64,000 nt of DNA. It comes from Ophthalmolycus amberensis (lineage: Eukaryota; Chordata; Actinopteri; Perciformes; Zoarcidae). The position numbers and the translations under genes were made by a program. The DNA lies in NCBI GenBank assembly GCA_024529925.1, contig JAFEUB010000817.1, positions 470,001 to 534,000 on the forward strand, read 5' to 3'. Below the pieces are notes generated by a model, which searched no databases, was not told the origin of the DNA, and was given only the letters and a program-made list of their open reading frames with translations. Below are positions 24,651-38,259 of the stretch, one piece after another (the stretch's first letter is position 1; every line of letters begins with the position of its first letter).

Positions 24651-25904
24651 CACTGAATCTATCATTTCAAATGTGTTACACTTTAGTGTTGAAATAGTTG
24701 ACTGAATACAGTTATTGATAGTATTATTACTGCACATAACTATAATATTGATCAAGAATTGCATATGGTACCAAGATGACATGCAAAATAGTAACAATAG
24801 CAAATTGCAATTGCAAAAAGTAAAAAAAACAAATTTTGGATGATAAAAAACTGTTGAGGTTTCATCTACTGTACGTTAAGCCAAAAAGTTAATTTTGGTT
24901 CCAGCATGCAATTCACATTTAATTGCTGTATTTGAATAGTTTTGATCGAATTGGATGGTAGCATAATAAGATAAAGAAGTGGAAAGGAAAGAAATAAGGA
25001 GTGAGAATGTGTCCACGTCATACTGACATGATCATGTTGAATTCAGAGTGTCTGCACCGGTGGATAAGGCCGTCTGAAAGTCCTCCCTGATGTGCATCGT
25101 CCTGCTGTAGACTGGCCATTACACCCTGTCTCTGGTGGCACTTAACAATAATTGCTTTATGCTGAAGTGGCCTTTTCAGTGCCACTGAGTTTAGACCGTG
25201 GCCTGCCGGTTGTTTTAGCGCAGTGGTTGTTGATCTTATTTATCTTTTGTTTTGTTTTGTTGCTCACCGCTCAGTTCTTGCGCCTACACTGTGCTCCTGT
25301 TTGATCTGGAACTGTTGGACCGGTTTTCACTGTGACTGGGTTACGCATATCACAGGAGCATATCTAAAATATAACCCTTGCTGCCAAGCTCCGACCAGTT
25401 TGTGCTGTCAGTTACTTGTGTGCAGGAGAGACTCTGTGTGACAGTGAAACCTCATCAGGAAGGAACCAAGGCTAGCAGAGGTAGCAGTGGAGTCACTCAG
25501 ACGAGATGTGAGGATCTCTTGGACTACACTCTACTTTGAAAGATAAATTCTAAATGTATTACTTTGATACGCAGCTGTGTGCGTGTCCCTCGCGTGGATT
25601 GAAGTGCAGTGTGCAGGCTGCTGTGATTATGAGCCTGACAGGAGACAGAAAGCTTTTCATCTTATTGAAAAAAACAAAAAATATAATTACCCGTGAGGGA
25701 CAAATTACTGCAATTGGAGAAGTCTCTGATCAACGAGTTTACCGTGAAGGAAAATAATTAGGACGTGTCGCTGTGATGAGCAAAAGTCAATTTTCATAAG
25801 ATTTACCTAAACTCAAATTGTCATTGTGAATATTTGGATATTCCTATAATTATTGAAAGCTTGGTGATTTCTAGGCTCAAGTCCTGTGTTTCTTCTCTTT
25901 ACAG

Positions 25905-25971
25905 GAAGTCCATGAGATTCTGAAGGAATATGAACTGAAATACTGCTTTGTGGACCGCAACAAAGGCACAG
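25905..25971 (+). CDS. raver2: raver2 coding exon 2 (RRM1 middle)
   Basis: A 67-bp exon giving residues 95-116 plus the first base of codon 117. It encodes EVHEILKEYELKYCFVDRNK then GT, the first RRM1 helix and second strand, very close to the RAVER family (RAVER1 has ELKYCFVDKYKGT). Borders are TTTACAG|GAAG and CACAG|GTAAAA. It is isolated between introns of 13.2 and 19.0 kb, and a 207-bp inverted-repeat element begins only 56 bp past its donor. Confidence 0.9.
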
Positions 25972-26027
25972 GTAAAACTCACACCTTACCAGACATACAG
26001 ATACACACACACACACACACACACACA

Positions 26028-26234
26028 CTTGTACCCCTATATTTGTGAGGACCCTCATCAACACAATGCATTTACTAACCATAACCATCAAAACTAAATA
26101 ATTACACCATGAACCTAACCTAATTCTAACCCTAAACCAGGTCTTAAACTGCCATTTGAAAAATAGAAAAGGTTCAATCCAAAATGGCGTCGGGCTTAAA
26201 CTCCGACTGGTCCTCACAAAGATAGGCATACAAG
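26028..26234. mobile_element. Inverted-repeat element next to a CA microsatellite
   Basis: Starts CTTGTACCCCTATATTTGTG and ends in the near-exact inverse, both ends containing TTTGTGAGGACC (left) or its complement with one change (right). The interior has CCTAACCTAATTCTAACCCT. The left side abuts a CA run (about 26002-26028) and the right side reads ACACACAG a few bases later. I remember this as a common teleost element found inside CA repeats. Classification unknown. Confidence 0.6.
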
Positions 26235-26815
26235 AGCCAATACACACAGATATTCAGCTCAAACGATCCTGTAAACCAAACCCTCAGCATACAGCTATGT
26301 CATATCAGTCATCACAAAATTGTATTTATAGTTGCATGGAAAGTAGTGCGGTAGTGATGGCATGACTCAAACACTTGTTTTACATACTGTAGAAATAGTG
26401 GAGGGGTCACACTGAAGCCTGTGACTCCAGTGATCAAGATCTGTTTCATTACTCGTTCAGTAGTTCTTGTTTTGATTTTCTGCTAAATATATATTTGAAA
26501 TACTGCAGTCACTGTTTTTAGCACAGAGATGGTGATTCTTTGATGTATACGACTAATTTGTCTGTAAATTGACTCAAATAAATGAAATCTTAAGATAAAA
26601 TACACTCCATTGCCAGTTGAATAGATACTGATGCAGTCTGATACAATTCTCCTGCTATGAATGCTTGATTAAATTCTAGTATCATTTTGAAAGAAGAAGT
26701 TTGTTACAATTCACCTAAAAAAAACATCTATAAAGCTGTAAAACAGTTCTGACAAAAACTGAACATTATTTCTTTCATGATGGGAGGACTTCTTGCTAGA
26801 GCTGTTGTATTAGAC

Positions 26816-27491
26816 CAGGGGTCTCAAACTCCCGGCCCGCGGGCCGAATCCGGCCCGCCACGTCATTTTATGTGGCCCCCGAATCCACCAGCAAAAAAAA
26901 AAAAAAACAAGTTTAAAAAAAAGAATTACTTTTTTTTTTTTTAAAGTTAGACTTGATAATAAAAATATCCCCATAGTCGAAATTATGAAATAGAAAGTCG
27001 AAGTTATGAGATAGAAAGTCATAATGATGAGATACAGCGCTTTGGCTGGTTACTGTACACTTGACATGGAAATGTATTGTGAGTACATTGAAGACTACTT
27101 TAAACGTGTCTTTACAACACATGAAATACTTCATGTGGGATTGTGCAAACGCACCCTTGAAAGGATTTTAAGCATTGAACAAAGTTATTGTAATAACTTG
27201 TTTGATATTTGTCTTTGATATTTTCTTTAATAGTTTGATCTTTGATAGAGTAATGTGGGTTTCTTAACCCTAAATTAAAAGGATTTAAGTTATAATAACA
27301 GAAATGTGCTTAAATATATGTTTACATTTATATATCTGCATGTACAATATTTTTACACTTGAATAAACAATAATCAAATGCAAAGACAGTTATTTATCAA
27401 TATGTTAGGAGTAGTTACATTTACAACCGGCCCTTTGTGGGCGACCGTGATGCTGATGTGGCCCGGAGTGAAAATGAGTTTGAGACCCCTG
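26816..27491. mobile_element. hAT-type non-autonomous DNA transposon (676 bp)
   Basis: Perfect 16-bp terminal inverted repeats (CAGGGGTCTCAAACTC) and a perfect 8-bp target duplication TATTAGAC (26808-26815 and 27492-27499). Eight-base duplications and CAGGGGT termini are typical of hAT (Charlie-like) elements. Near the left end are GC-rich CCGGCCCGCGGGCC and TGTGGCCCC words; the right end carries CCGGCCC and GTGGCCCGG. The interior is AT-rich with long A and T runs and has no transposase frame. Confidence 0.88.
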
Positions 27492-28107
27492 TATTAGACT
27501 GTCTTAGTTTTAGCTTAGGTGTACCTAATAAACTGGTAACTGAGTGTATAATATTGACACAAAAAAGCAGGATACATTGCATTTTATTGCAGTTTAGACA
27601 ATTTCTTTAGTTTTATATTTCTCCTGTTGAAGGGATTTTTGGGCGGGGGGGTGGGGGAGGGAGTCTCTACTTCGCATGGAGAGTCTAAGGATGGAGGGTA
27701 CAGATTGTACAGTTGAGGCACATTTTTGAGTTGAAGTTCAGAGGATGAGTCCCTTCCTCAGGCTGGATGGGTTATGCAGTGATGCATACTTAAAAACAGG
27801 CTGGCTGGTTCGTAGAAGCAATTGCAGAATTGACGGGTGATTTGAGCGTTAGCGGACCAGCGTGATGAGTCAGACATGGTTTCAGTTTATTTGTTTGTGA
27901 AATAAAGCACTCGTGTTTTTCAAAGCATTTGATTGGCAGCTTGCCAAATTCAAAAAGTTATGTGTTTTTACAGGCTTTGTACAAATGACGGGTGCATAAC
28001 TTAGTAATATCTAATGTAACACAAGTACGTTTTTGCACAGACTCGCACATCCTACTCACATTCTGAGTACATTCGGTTCTCATAAGCTCGTAAACACAAG
28101 AAGTCAG

Positions 28108-28153
28108 ACATCTACACACACACATCTCCACACACACACACACACACACACAC
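28108..28153. repeat. CA microsatellite
   Basis: Interrupted CA run within intron 2. Similar tracts are at 33007-33052 (TG), 35530-35567 (CA) and 29547-29572 (TG). Simple repeats only. Confidence 0.9.
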
Positions 28154-28702
28154 AGCAGACCTCCTGCCCCTTAGAGTGTGGCCCTTTCCAGTGAAATCTC
28201 TTACATAGTGCCTATATTTAGTCCATGCAGACAGCCAAGCACCTGAAACATAACGCTGTTAGAAAGCAGAGGGAGCTGTAAACAGCTGAGATATCAAAGC
28301 ACCAGCATGTCGAAACACGGGCCCTCATCGGACCGCGGTAGTCACGGTACTCTGCTAATTAGCCGGCTGTGTTGGCGTTGGGTGCTGGGCTCTGAGGTGC
28401 TGAGGTGGGTGGAGGAGGATGAGAATCCAGCGTCAAGATCATCAGAAGTTGAAGGAAATGTACAATTTCTCCTGACAAATCTATTCTCTGGTAAGGAGGG
28501 GTGTTGAGTTGATAAGTGTATGAACACTTGGTCTTAGCAGGTTATACCTCCAGGGAAACAGCTTTTTAAACATTTGAAATATGAAATAAGAAGTGACCGT
28601 CAACCTTCTCAGACTTGTTTCGGTACTAATGTGTAGCAGTAATGTCCGTCTGTATTGCATCAGCCCTTTTGCTAAATGAGTGACAGAGAAAGTTTGGGAA
28701 TG

Positions 28703-28912
28703 TTTAACTTTTTGGAAAACAAGCGTATTCGCTTTCTTGCCGAGAGTTGGATGAGAAAAAAGACATTACGTTACATTATGTAGCTGGAGCCATTAGCCAG
28801 TTATCATAGCTTATTGTAATGACCAGAAACAGGAAACCAGCTAGTTTAACTCTGTCCAAAGGTAACCTGCACCTCTAAAGCTCACTAATTAACATGTTAT
28901 AGTGCATTAGTT
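28703..28912 (+). repeat. Teleost dispersed repeat family A, copy 2
   Basis: Contains TATTCGCTTTCTTGCCGAGA, GTTGGATGAGA, TGTCCAAAGGTAAC and the end block CACCTCTAAAGCTCACTAAT then TAACATGTTATA. This block order matches the family of 696-905 as I remember it; this copy keeps the parts that copy 1 has lost. Class not determined. Confidence 0.65.
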
Positions 28913-29039
28913 TAATGCTAACTCAGCAAACAAGCATGTTTCTCTCCAAAATGTTGGACTGCTCCTTTTTATTGTTGCGGCTGAATTATTCTGAACCAAA
29001 TCAGTATGCAAACTTAGCGTCATACTGTACGTCGTCGGT

Positions 29040-29268
29040 AGTAAATGGACTGCGTTTAAATTGCGCCTTTCTACCTCACCAGACAAAGCACTTTGCAGCG
29101 TTTTCACCCATTCACAAACGCATTCGTACACCAATGGTGGCGGAGCCGTCATGCAAGGTGCTGGCCTGCCCATAGGGAGGAACTTGATGTCAGTGTCTTG
29201 CTCAAAGACACTTTAACATACAGACATGATCAGAAGACAATCCGCTCTACCTCCTGAGCCGCAGCCTA
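29040..29268 (+). repeat. Teleost dispersed repeat (family C)
   Basis: Runs from GTAAATGGACTGCGTTTAAA through GCGCCTTTCTAC, CACCCATTCACAAACGCATT, CCAATGGTGGCGGAG, GTCATGCAAGGTGCTGGCCT, GTGTCTTGCTCAA and CTCTACCTCCTGAGCCGCAG. This block order is a hallmark of a very abundant teleost interspersed repeat. The open frames on both strands across it are by-products. Confidence 0.7.
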
Positions 29269-32200
29269 AGGATGCCACTTTTTATCAAATGTCTCCAATT
29301 TTCAGTAGAACCTATTTTGAATGTAGCCCTTACTTGCACTTACTTTTTTTAACTTTTCAATCAGCTGGAGCTGTTGGCTGTGTCTTAATGTTTTCTGTTT
29401 AGTCGATGTCGACAGATAACAGTTAAACTTAGTAACACTGCTCATTAACACTTTCACCCTAATGAAATAGGTACAAATGGGATTGTTTGAGGTGGGGTGC
29501 TTCTTCAGCTGGCAGGGTGCACACTGTGTTCCCTGAGCTGGCATAAGTGTGTGTGTGTGTGTGTGTGTGTGAGTGACACAGCGGTGAGATTGAACTTGCT
29601 TGCCATTGGATCAGTTTTCATGGCAGCTGGATAGCATCACGCCAACCAAGTGTTTATAGTCTGACTCACTCCTCTCCTTCCTCTCTCCCTTGGTCTCTTT
29701 TCTCTCTCTCGCTCACCCTTCCTGCCTCTCGAAGTCTCGCAGCTTTAGAAAATAAAAAAGATCCTTTGTCTGTGCCACCCTGCAACAGTTGAAAGATTTG
29801 AAGTGAAGCCTGTGAATGAGCTGAAATGTGCTGACAAAATCAGAATTGGAAGCTCTTGAAGCCCAGACCTTCAGCACCGTTGAGCACACAGTTGTCTTTA
29901 TTATATAAGATACTTTTAAGATAAGTGTTAATTATTAAGTGTTAAGAGGGCGTTCCTTTTCTTCATTGATCTTGTTGCTTTCATGTCTCAAAGGCTTCTT
30001 CTTTTATCTCTCCTGCTCTGCTTCTCACCACCGAGGTATTTCTGAGTGGCACTTAACATCATTTTCATAATTTTGAGTTCCGGTGGTGCTCCTTGTTTGG
30101 CTGCTACGGGATGGCTGCTGTTGTTCCTGCGTCTATGAAGCAGAAAATGTCTCCTGGGAAGCACGACTTGACACGACAGAAATCAGGATATAGACTGAAT
30201 TGCTTGTTTGTAGAATCCAATGTTGATGAAGATTAAACACTTGAAATGTTATTTATTGCTTCTTTCGCTCTCACACACAGAAACACTCTTCTCTCTTGCA
30301 TAGAAAGACCACTGAGCTATTATTGGAGTTAAATAAACAATCCTCTACTTGATAGCTCACATCAACAGAAACAGGGATGAAATAATTCTTAGTATTTAAC
30401 AATAACATATCCCATGAGTCACACTTCTTGAATGCTAACAAATTATTCTTCTTTGTTGTATATTCTTTTTGTGAGGCCAACATTACTTTGTAGCATCTTT
30501 CTTATCTTGACACAAATTGTGCTCATTGATTTTTTTTGGTGCAAAAACAAGGCACTCATATTTTACTGACCAGCTTAGAATATGGACAGAAAACGTTAAG
30601 TTTCATAAAAGAAGGAAATGGGAATTACATGAACTAGGAACATCGAATACAATATCCTTGAAATAAGAAGGTGGTGAGAGAGAGTCTTTGAGTACATCGG
30701 TTTTGGGCAGGGCTCAAGTCACAATTGTTTAGGCCCAGTACGACTCGTATGAAGAACAGAGGCTAACGTATAAAAGGGGCGGTTCTTTGGCTCACTGCGT
30801 TAGCAAGAGATGAGATTCAGAGACGAGGACGAACAGAGGGAACATAATCAAGCTCAGCTCACATTCTGCAGAGTTAGCCAGGAATTAGCTTTAGCCCGTC
30901 TGGGTAATCTGTTTATCTGTTTTCCAGGATGTAACTGGCTCTCATGTAATTTGTTCATTTTAAACAAGGGAGGGCACATTTCCCCGCAAGGTTGAATGAT
31001 AAAAATGTTAAATATTTTATGAGGTTGGAATTATTCTCCTCATACTGCATGGTTGATCATTTTTCATCAAACTCAAGCTGGGTACTCTTGAAGAATTAAA
31101 AGTACATTTGTTCAGCAGATTCTTTAGTTGGTAGAGAAATGTTGAGCTTTGTTGCACATTTCGCATCGCAGTACTCAAAGGAAGCCGTGTTTTGTCATCG
31201 TGAGGCAGAACTGCAGCAGAACACCGTTTTTATCGGTCAAATTGGCTTAAATTATGAAATTGGTTTTATATTTGGTTTTAAAATCCTTCTGCTGTTGTTA
31301 TCAGCCCTTGAGTTCTGTAATAAATGCGCAATGAACAAAATAATCATATGAAAGAAGTGAAAGTTCCCACTGTGAGCTTTGTTTCTCACACAAAGGTTTT
31401 AGTGTCATCAGATAAATTATTATTTTGAAATGTCTCAAATGTTTTACTAGACATGTGGCCCAACATGGAAGTATTGTTTTTATTATTTAGTTAATTTATA
31501 GATGGACACAATCATCGTCTAGAGTACACAGTAATCTTCAATATGTTATTCAACAACATAAGCTAATAACACGTGTGCAAAAAATGATGAACTAAGGGTA
31601 TAAGGGAGCTGTTTTTTAAAAAAGCCCAGAAGGGTCGGGCTCTCCTGTCGAGTAGCTGTGGATCAAAAATGGCATAACTCCTCTGAGAACAGAAATTGGT
31701 TTTATTGTGTGCAGAGAGGCTTTTATAACGGGTGTGAAATGCACACATGTTCCCTGAGCTGAGTGTCTCACTTATGCAGACACAAAAACACAGTCAAGCA
31801 TGCACAAGACTCATTAATATTCTGAATGCTAAGCTCACCACTTGGGAGTGTGATTGTCTGTGTCTTTTTCTTTGAAAGGTAATGTTTGTGTGTTCTTGGG
31901 GATTCCTTTTAGCGACAAGTCTGTAATAAGACGGAGAAGATCTGACGGCTGTTTTTACACCTGTTTCATTTTCACTTTAGTGTTTGTGATTATAAGACCG
32001 ATAAGATACAGGAATTACTTCACATCGACACACCTGTACCAGACACTAGTTAGTGGAAGGTAGTGTTATTCTTTTTAGCTTTAGTTTTTTATTCCTATCG
32101 GTAGAGTTTACTTAGATATAGTGTATCATATCCTGGCTGGATTTATATCTATTCTTCTATCCATATTAAATGATTTTACCTTTTACTTTCTCTGACCAAT

Positions 32201-33006
32201 ACTGGATTTATAAGCCAATGACTTAATACCTAACATGTATATTTAAGAGTTAAAAAAATATATGAAAATTCTTAGTCATTCAGGTCATGATATGTCAAAG
32301 CTCTTAGCGTTTCAAGATATCAACCGTTATAATTTGTCATTTCTTTTTCACATAAACACATGACATACAAAACAACATTTGACCCACCAACCAATTCTGT
32401 GTCCGTTTACAAGTTTCAATATCTGGACGACAATGGTTTAATTTAGTGCAGGTAAACAGCATGACTTCATTTGACTCTGTTAAGACACATGACCGTCATC
32501 CTAATGAGACTCACCCTTTAGCGTCTGTTTGTATGATTCCGTTTTGGAGTCCTTTCCCTTGAGGTGTATGTGATTGGCTTCTCCTGGGATAAAGGTGTTA
32601 ATTATATCAAAGATGAGTCTTTCTGGGGACACATTAGTAATTGACCCCGTGGTAATTAATTCATAGTACACATTTTTTTTAATGTGCTTTTCCTCTAATT
32701 GGATTTTCCGGGTGTAACAAAAAAGATTGCCACGAGAAACGGTCATGCTCGTTCTGTCTTGTAGTACGTAGGTGTTTTCTCACTGTTGGTGTTGGTTAGT
32801 TACTGTAACCCCTCCTGGCTCGTCTCCGACCTCTGCTCTAATTGAAAAGTACTGCTCAGAAAAGCTTTGGCATGCATCTGCACCTCATGATGACATCAGC
32901 TCACTGAGCTGGCCTCCACCGTTGGACTTATTAGGCCATACTGATGGGAGTGTTTATGTGTCTGTGTCTGTCGGTGTGTATTGCCGGTGTGCTTAAGCGC
33001 ATCCCC

Positions 33007-33015
33007 GTGTGTGTG

Positions 33016-33052
<37 letters not shown>
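33007..33052. repeat. TG microsatellite
   Basis: About 22 TG units with one CG interruption. Frames on both strands (Cys-Val or His-Thr runs) are artefacts. Confidence 0.9.
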
Positions 33053-33053
<1 letters not shown>

Positions 33054-35529
33054 AGAATCTCCCTGTCTCCATTTACGGCTTTGCGTCGCGCTGTTGCTTC
33101 AGCTCCTCGGCGAAATGAAGATTCTTCCTTAAACACGCACACATACCACACACATACGAGCACCATCACCTCAGTTCTTACTGAGCTCCTGATGTGTTTT
33201 TTTTTACCCACAACCCCTTTTTTTTTAGCCAAGACATCCTCTCAAAAAGTATCTCATCCTCTCACCGTCCTTTTTGCGATATGCCTCCTTCCCACATCTT
33301 GCTGTCTCTCAAACCCTTTTCCCCTTCCCTCTTCCCTTCCTTAACTTCTTGCTTCACCATTAGCAAAGTGGAGGCACTTTACCAGCAGCTTGTTAGCTGG
33401 CCATTGGCCCACGTTCAAAAAAGTGAAGCGTCCGTCGTTATCTGTCTCCATATTCACATTACTATGTGGGATTGCCAGCGCTGTATAAAATCTCATTATC
33501 GGAGCAGATTTTGTGTTGGCTGGTAATTTGGCGAATTCAGACTCCGGCTCTATTGATGTGTGATTTTAATTTTGGTCTTCACATCCCAAATGTTTCAACT
33601 CACCTGAGGCCTTTAATAAAGGATGTTAAGTGTTTGTCATAACATGCCAAACAACACAATCGTATGTAAATTCAGAGTTTAAATGAAGTATTCCTTATTA
33701 TCAGATTCTATCTTACATGATCCATTTCTACTGCCAATCATTTCCATAACCTTAGACAGTGATCCGTGTCTTCTTATTTAATCAACTTATTAATATTTAC
33801 AGCCAAAACTCTTTAAGATCACAGACTGTAGAAAATGAGTTTAGCTGAACAATAAGTCTTCTCTCAAGAGCAAATGTCAGAAATAAAGAATGCAGCTAAG
33901 AAAGACAGTTGATTAATTAAACATAACTCTTTTAATATTGAATATAGTGAAAGTTTGAGGCTTGTTTTGGTTTCAGGTGTCTTCTGCTGAGATTTAACTC
34001 GGCTCTGAATTGAAACCTCAGACAGAGAACCAGACGGGCAGCTTGACAGGCACACAGATGCACACATTTACATATGTACCCCCACAGTCTGTTAGGAATC
34101 AGCAGGCATCAATCAATCCAACCGTCCGACCAGTCAGCTAGCCAGCCACAGTGACCCAGCCCGCTTCCACATGAAGATCCAGAGGTATGTGTGCTAATTC
34201 GACAGTGCTGCGGAACCAGGGTTCTGGGAATACAATGGTGGGGTTTATCATGGGAATCCCAGCCTTTCAATGGAGGCCTTTGTGTTTGTTGCTGCACTGT
34301 CCAGTAATGAAGACAACACATGCTTGCATGAAGCTCATTGGCCTGTCGCTTTGTATTAGTATGTGTGAGAGTGTGATGGTGCGGCTGAAATGCACAAGCT
34401 GAGGGATGAGTACAGGTTCAGTTGTCCTGCAGTCACACACAAGTAGCACCATCTATCATATGCACTGTCTCCATTGACTTTGTCATTAAACAATATTTTT
34501 TTTTCTGTTGGTGTTTACATCGATAAGCTATTCTCTTGCTTACATTTTTTTCATCCCCTCCCTGCAAAGATCAATGTCTTTGGTCTGCTGTTGGTTTGTG
34601 TTTTCCTCTGTGATGACGCTGCTGAATAGAGAGTTGATTAGCTTTGCTGTTGGTTGTTCGTGATGTCTGGAAGGCTGCACTTACGTGGAAGTTGACGGTC
34701 TGAGAAACTGCTGTGGTTCACTGCTTTGGGGTTTCTGCAAAAGTTTGGCTCATTATATTCAGCATCACTAGGGTTGGGTATCAAATACAGGGTCTGCAAA
34801 CAAATGACAAATACACAAGGACACGTATTTTCTATTCGTCTCAGTTCTGCCCTTAAAATCTCTTTTCATTGCAGAAATTTGGATCGACCTCACAGCCCTC
34901 CACCTTTGTGGTTACGCATGTTCCAAAGCACACGTATAGAAAGCTTCACAAAAGTAAGAGGTGATACAACAAAAGCGGTTTGCAAGTATGTCTGACAGGA
35001 TGAAGCTTCTGCTGCAGCAATGTTTAGGAATCCTATGGTAGTCCCGTTTTATTTAATCCACTTTCAGCGGCTTTGTAGCGATAAAGCTAAAAGAAATTGT
35101 ACGAGAACAAATTCTGAAGAGTTTTGAGCACTCGTACTCTCGCTGCACAGCAGGTGTAATTAATAATGTTATGACATTAATAAGAGTGCTTGAGTCGGTG
35201 GAGTAAGACATTGTGTGTTTCTGTGTGTGTGTGTGAGTGTTTGGGGTTGTTCTTACTGGACTACACAACACGAGCTAACAGAACCATTTTGAGACTCGAC
35301 ACAACTCTTTTCTCTTTCTTCTCCATTGTCCTGTCTGACAGCAGCCGAGTTCATCTAATTGCGTCCTTGGACAGCAGCTTGTCTCTCCCTCTCTGTCTCC
35401 CTCTCTTCCTCCCCTCTTTTATTTTTCTCCCTCTCTGTCATCAGCTGCCCATCTGTCACCTTGTGAATCACTAAATGTAAATCAGCACAGGCCATGCAAA
35501 TGTGATATGGCTGTTATCTTAGATCACAC

Positions 35530-35531
35530 TC

Positions 35532-35567
<36 letters not shown>
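35530..35567. repeat. CA microsatellite
   Basis: About 18 uninterrupted CA units followed by CCTGTTTCC, within raver2 intron 2. Confidence 0.9.
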
Positions 35568-35569
<2 letters not shown>

Positions 35570-35830
35570 GTTTCCTCCTAGCTCCTGCTGTCAAAGTTGA
35601 CTGAATATGTGAGTGTGTCGTATCATGTTTCACTTTTTTGCCTGTGCTTTCTTTTTGTGTGCGTTCACAATTTTAAGTTTTTTTTACTAGGCTAAGTGCA
35701 CTGTGGGCAGCTAATGAAGCGAGAAGTACCCCCACGCACACGCTTTAGCTAGTTAAAAAAAACTCCTTGTGTTTGACACCAAGAGAGGAAAAGAAGACGA
35801 TGAAGAAGATGATAATGAGGATTGTGATGG

Positions 35831-35864
35831 TTCTCTTCCTGAGCTGGTTCTCTTCCTGAGCTGG
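35831..35864. repeat. 17-bp tandem duplication
   Basis: TTCTCTTCCTGAGCTGG occurs twice back to back. Small direct duplication of no known function. Confidence 0.85.
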
Positions 35865-36604
35865 TTCTCATGGACGTTATTGTTCCCTCGTTACGATGCG
35901 ATATTGGGGCCTATGAACTATGGAAGCCATCTATTGCACTATGGCCGCTCCAGAAGCTGCCTCATTGTTCCTGTATTTCACTTCCACAAGTCCATAACTA
36001 GCATAACAATATTTTCATTTATCAATATTGTAATATCAGACTGTCCTGTCATTATAGATTGACAAATGCTGATATAAATATAGCGTAGATGTACACATGC
36101 ATAATTGAGTATATAGAGGTGTAAAAGTTGCAGCAACAACTCGTGCACAAAGACTTAATCTCGATGAACCGAATTAGAAGCAAGGGACATTTTTATGATA
36201 TTTGTTGATTCTACAACAGATATTCTTTGAAAAATATTTCCTTTATGTCGAGCAGGGGTTCACAACCCCTGTGTCGCAGACTATAGCCTAGCTATAGGGC
36301 TACATGGGCTATTCTGCACTAATTACTTGTACCGGTCTCACTTTGCTGCATCTTTCCTTGTGACTCCTTGAAACGGCCGCAACAACAAGTTAGTGATTTT
36401 CAAATAAAGTAGGTACTTAGCTACTCAATCTTGATGTGCTGTGTTTGTATTACTGTTGCAACTAGCTAGCAAATATTAATAAAAAAATAAAACAAATGCT
36501 AGAAGAGGCTAGCCTAGCATACATACCTTTTGCCATCACCATTCATATCTATACAACTAATGTGTTTGATTAAATTGTTCACTAGAGCACAGTGGCTGAA
36601 GATG

Positions 36605-36672
36605 TAGTCAGATAATTTCCTCAAGTAAAAATAATAATACCACAGTGTAGAAATACTCTACTACTGTAGAAA
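36605..36672 (+). repeat. Fragment of a teleost dispersed repeat (family D)
   Basis: CTCAAGTAAAAATAATAATA followed by CCACAGTGTAGAAATACTCT matches the core of a repeat I recall as common in fish introns. A short decayed fragment; edges approximate. Confidence 0.5.
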
Positions 36673-38259
36673 AGATGTGCAGATGTCTCATTAGGTCATA
36701 ATCCCGTACTTTCTCTCTTCAGTCATCGTAACCAGAGTTTGTGTCAGAGGTGTCTTATCTGTGGTTCACACCAGTACACGTGAAAAATACACACACACAA
36801 GCAAACACACACACACAAACGCACACATTGGGTGATGGTAGGATGTTAAAGAACTGAATTTATGGATGGGGGATGAAGGTGAAGGTATAAGATTGACTTA
36901 AAATGACAGATTGTGTGACTAATCAGAGAAAGGGAGATGGAAGACGGAGGCATGACCGAGAGAAAAATGAGATTGAAGGAGTGATCTACTGGAAGGATCA
37001 ATAGATGATGAATTGATAACACAATGGCTGGCAGGGGTGGGATCTCATGCACTATTAAAAAGCATTAACACTGTGTTTTCACTTCTTTGATTTTCTTACT
37101 GTCTGAAAGTATTTGGTGGCAAACTTTGTCTTCCAACTGCAGATCGAGTAGCTGTTCTTGCTTTGGCATTTGTTTCCAATATAAATGTGTATATATTTAT
37201 ATGCATACTACACTGTATAAAAGCTCACAACATTGAATGTGTGGATATGTTAAATGATGCATCCATTTTTCGAGTGAAATGTTTCAAAGAGGGACAGAGT
37301 GGCGGAGTGAACAATGCAGCTGTGGGTGGGTGAGTGGGCGGCCGGTTGAAGAGACGCCGAGTGGGTAGATCCACTCAGCAACTGCCTCTTATGCATCTCA
37401 TCCCTCCATTTCTCCATCTGTCTGTCCATCCACATCAAACACTTATGACCTCATATATGTTACTATAGCATTTAAATAACGCTGCTACAGATGATGACAT
37501 CAAACACAATAATAAGAACTTTTGCAAAAAACCTTTTGCCTCATGTCCACATGTCATTGTTTGATTTCGTAGCCCCTACTTCTTCGTATTAATAGCATCC
37601 CTTCTAAAGTTATTTGTTTAAAAGTGATTTTACATTCTGTTACATTTGGCAACTACTGTATTCATGTTTCAGTCATATTTCTGCAGTTCTTGCTCCCTGC
37701 GTGCCTGCATCTTGCGCCGCACTTGTCCCGCTGGGTTTTGGTGGTGATTTAGTTTTTTTGCAAGACTGAATGAGACGAGAGATCCCTGCACAGCCTGTGT
37801 ACAGAGGGGACGTGTGAAACGTTGCTACATTCACAATTCAAAATTAGGTTTGAGAGGACTTGGACTTGATCAGGACCAGTGGTTGTTATAGGCAGGTCCA
37901 GACCAGTCCACATCAAAACACCCACGACACGGACACAAGTTGAGATAATCGACAACTGAAGGACCCAGTCTGGACCAGTATTGCACTGTTTGTCAAACAG
38001 TTTTACTTTACTTTACTGATACCATTCAAATGCTACATGCAGTTGCAGTAAGCCATATATTTTGATAATGATAATTAAAATCGAATGAATCCACAAAATA
38101 ATTTAGCCCTAATGTCCGCCTGAAGACTGCAGTAGAAGTGGTGACTGTGGGACTGTGGGTAAGACAGTGAGATAGACGGGGAAATGGGAGCAGAATCGAG
38201 AGGAGGCTGGGATGATGGAGAGGAAGGGAGGGCCGGCGTGTTGAAAAACCAAGGGCTCT

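Larger units (their letters stand above)
12751..25904 (+). other. raver2: raver2 intron 1
   Basis: A 13.2-kb intron with donor GTACAC and acceptor TTCTCTTTACAG, phase 0. No other gene is seen. Contents include three Harbinger-like elements (13913-14385, 14389-14916, 16514-17025), CT/CG and CA simple repeats, purine-rich stretches (16330-16450, 20830-21000) and a LINE-type tail near 24606-24650. Most short frames are shadows of simple repeats. Confidence 0.85.

Noticed and set aside
36253..36271. Palindrome CAGGGGTTCACAACCCCTG
   Set aside because: Resembles a hAT end, but no partner terminus or target duplication was found; probably a decayed fragment or chance.
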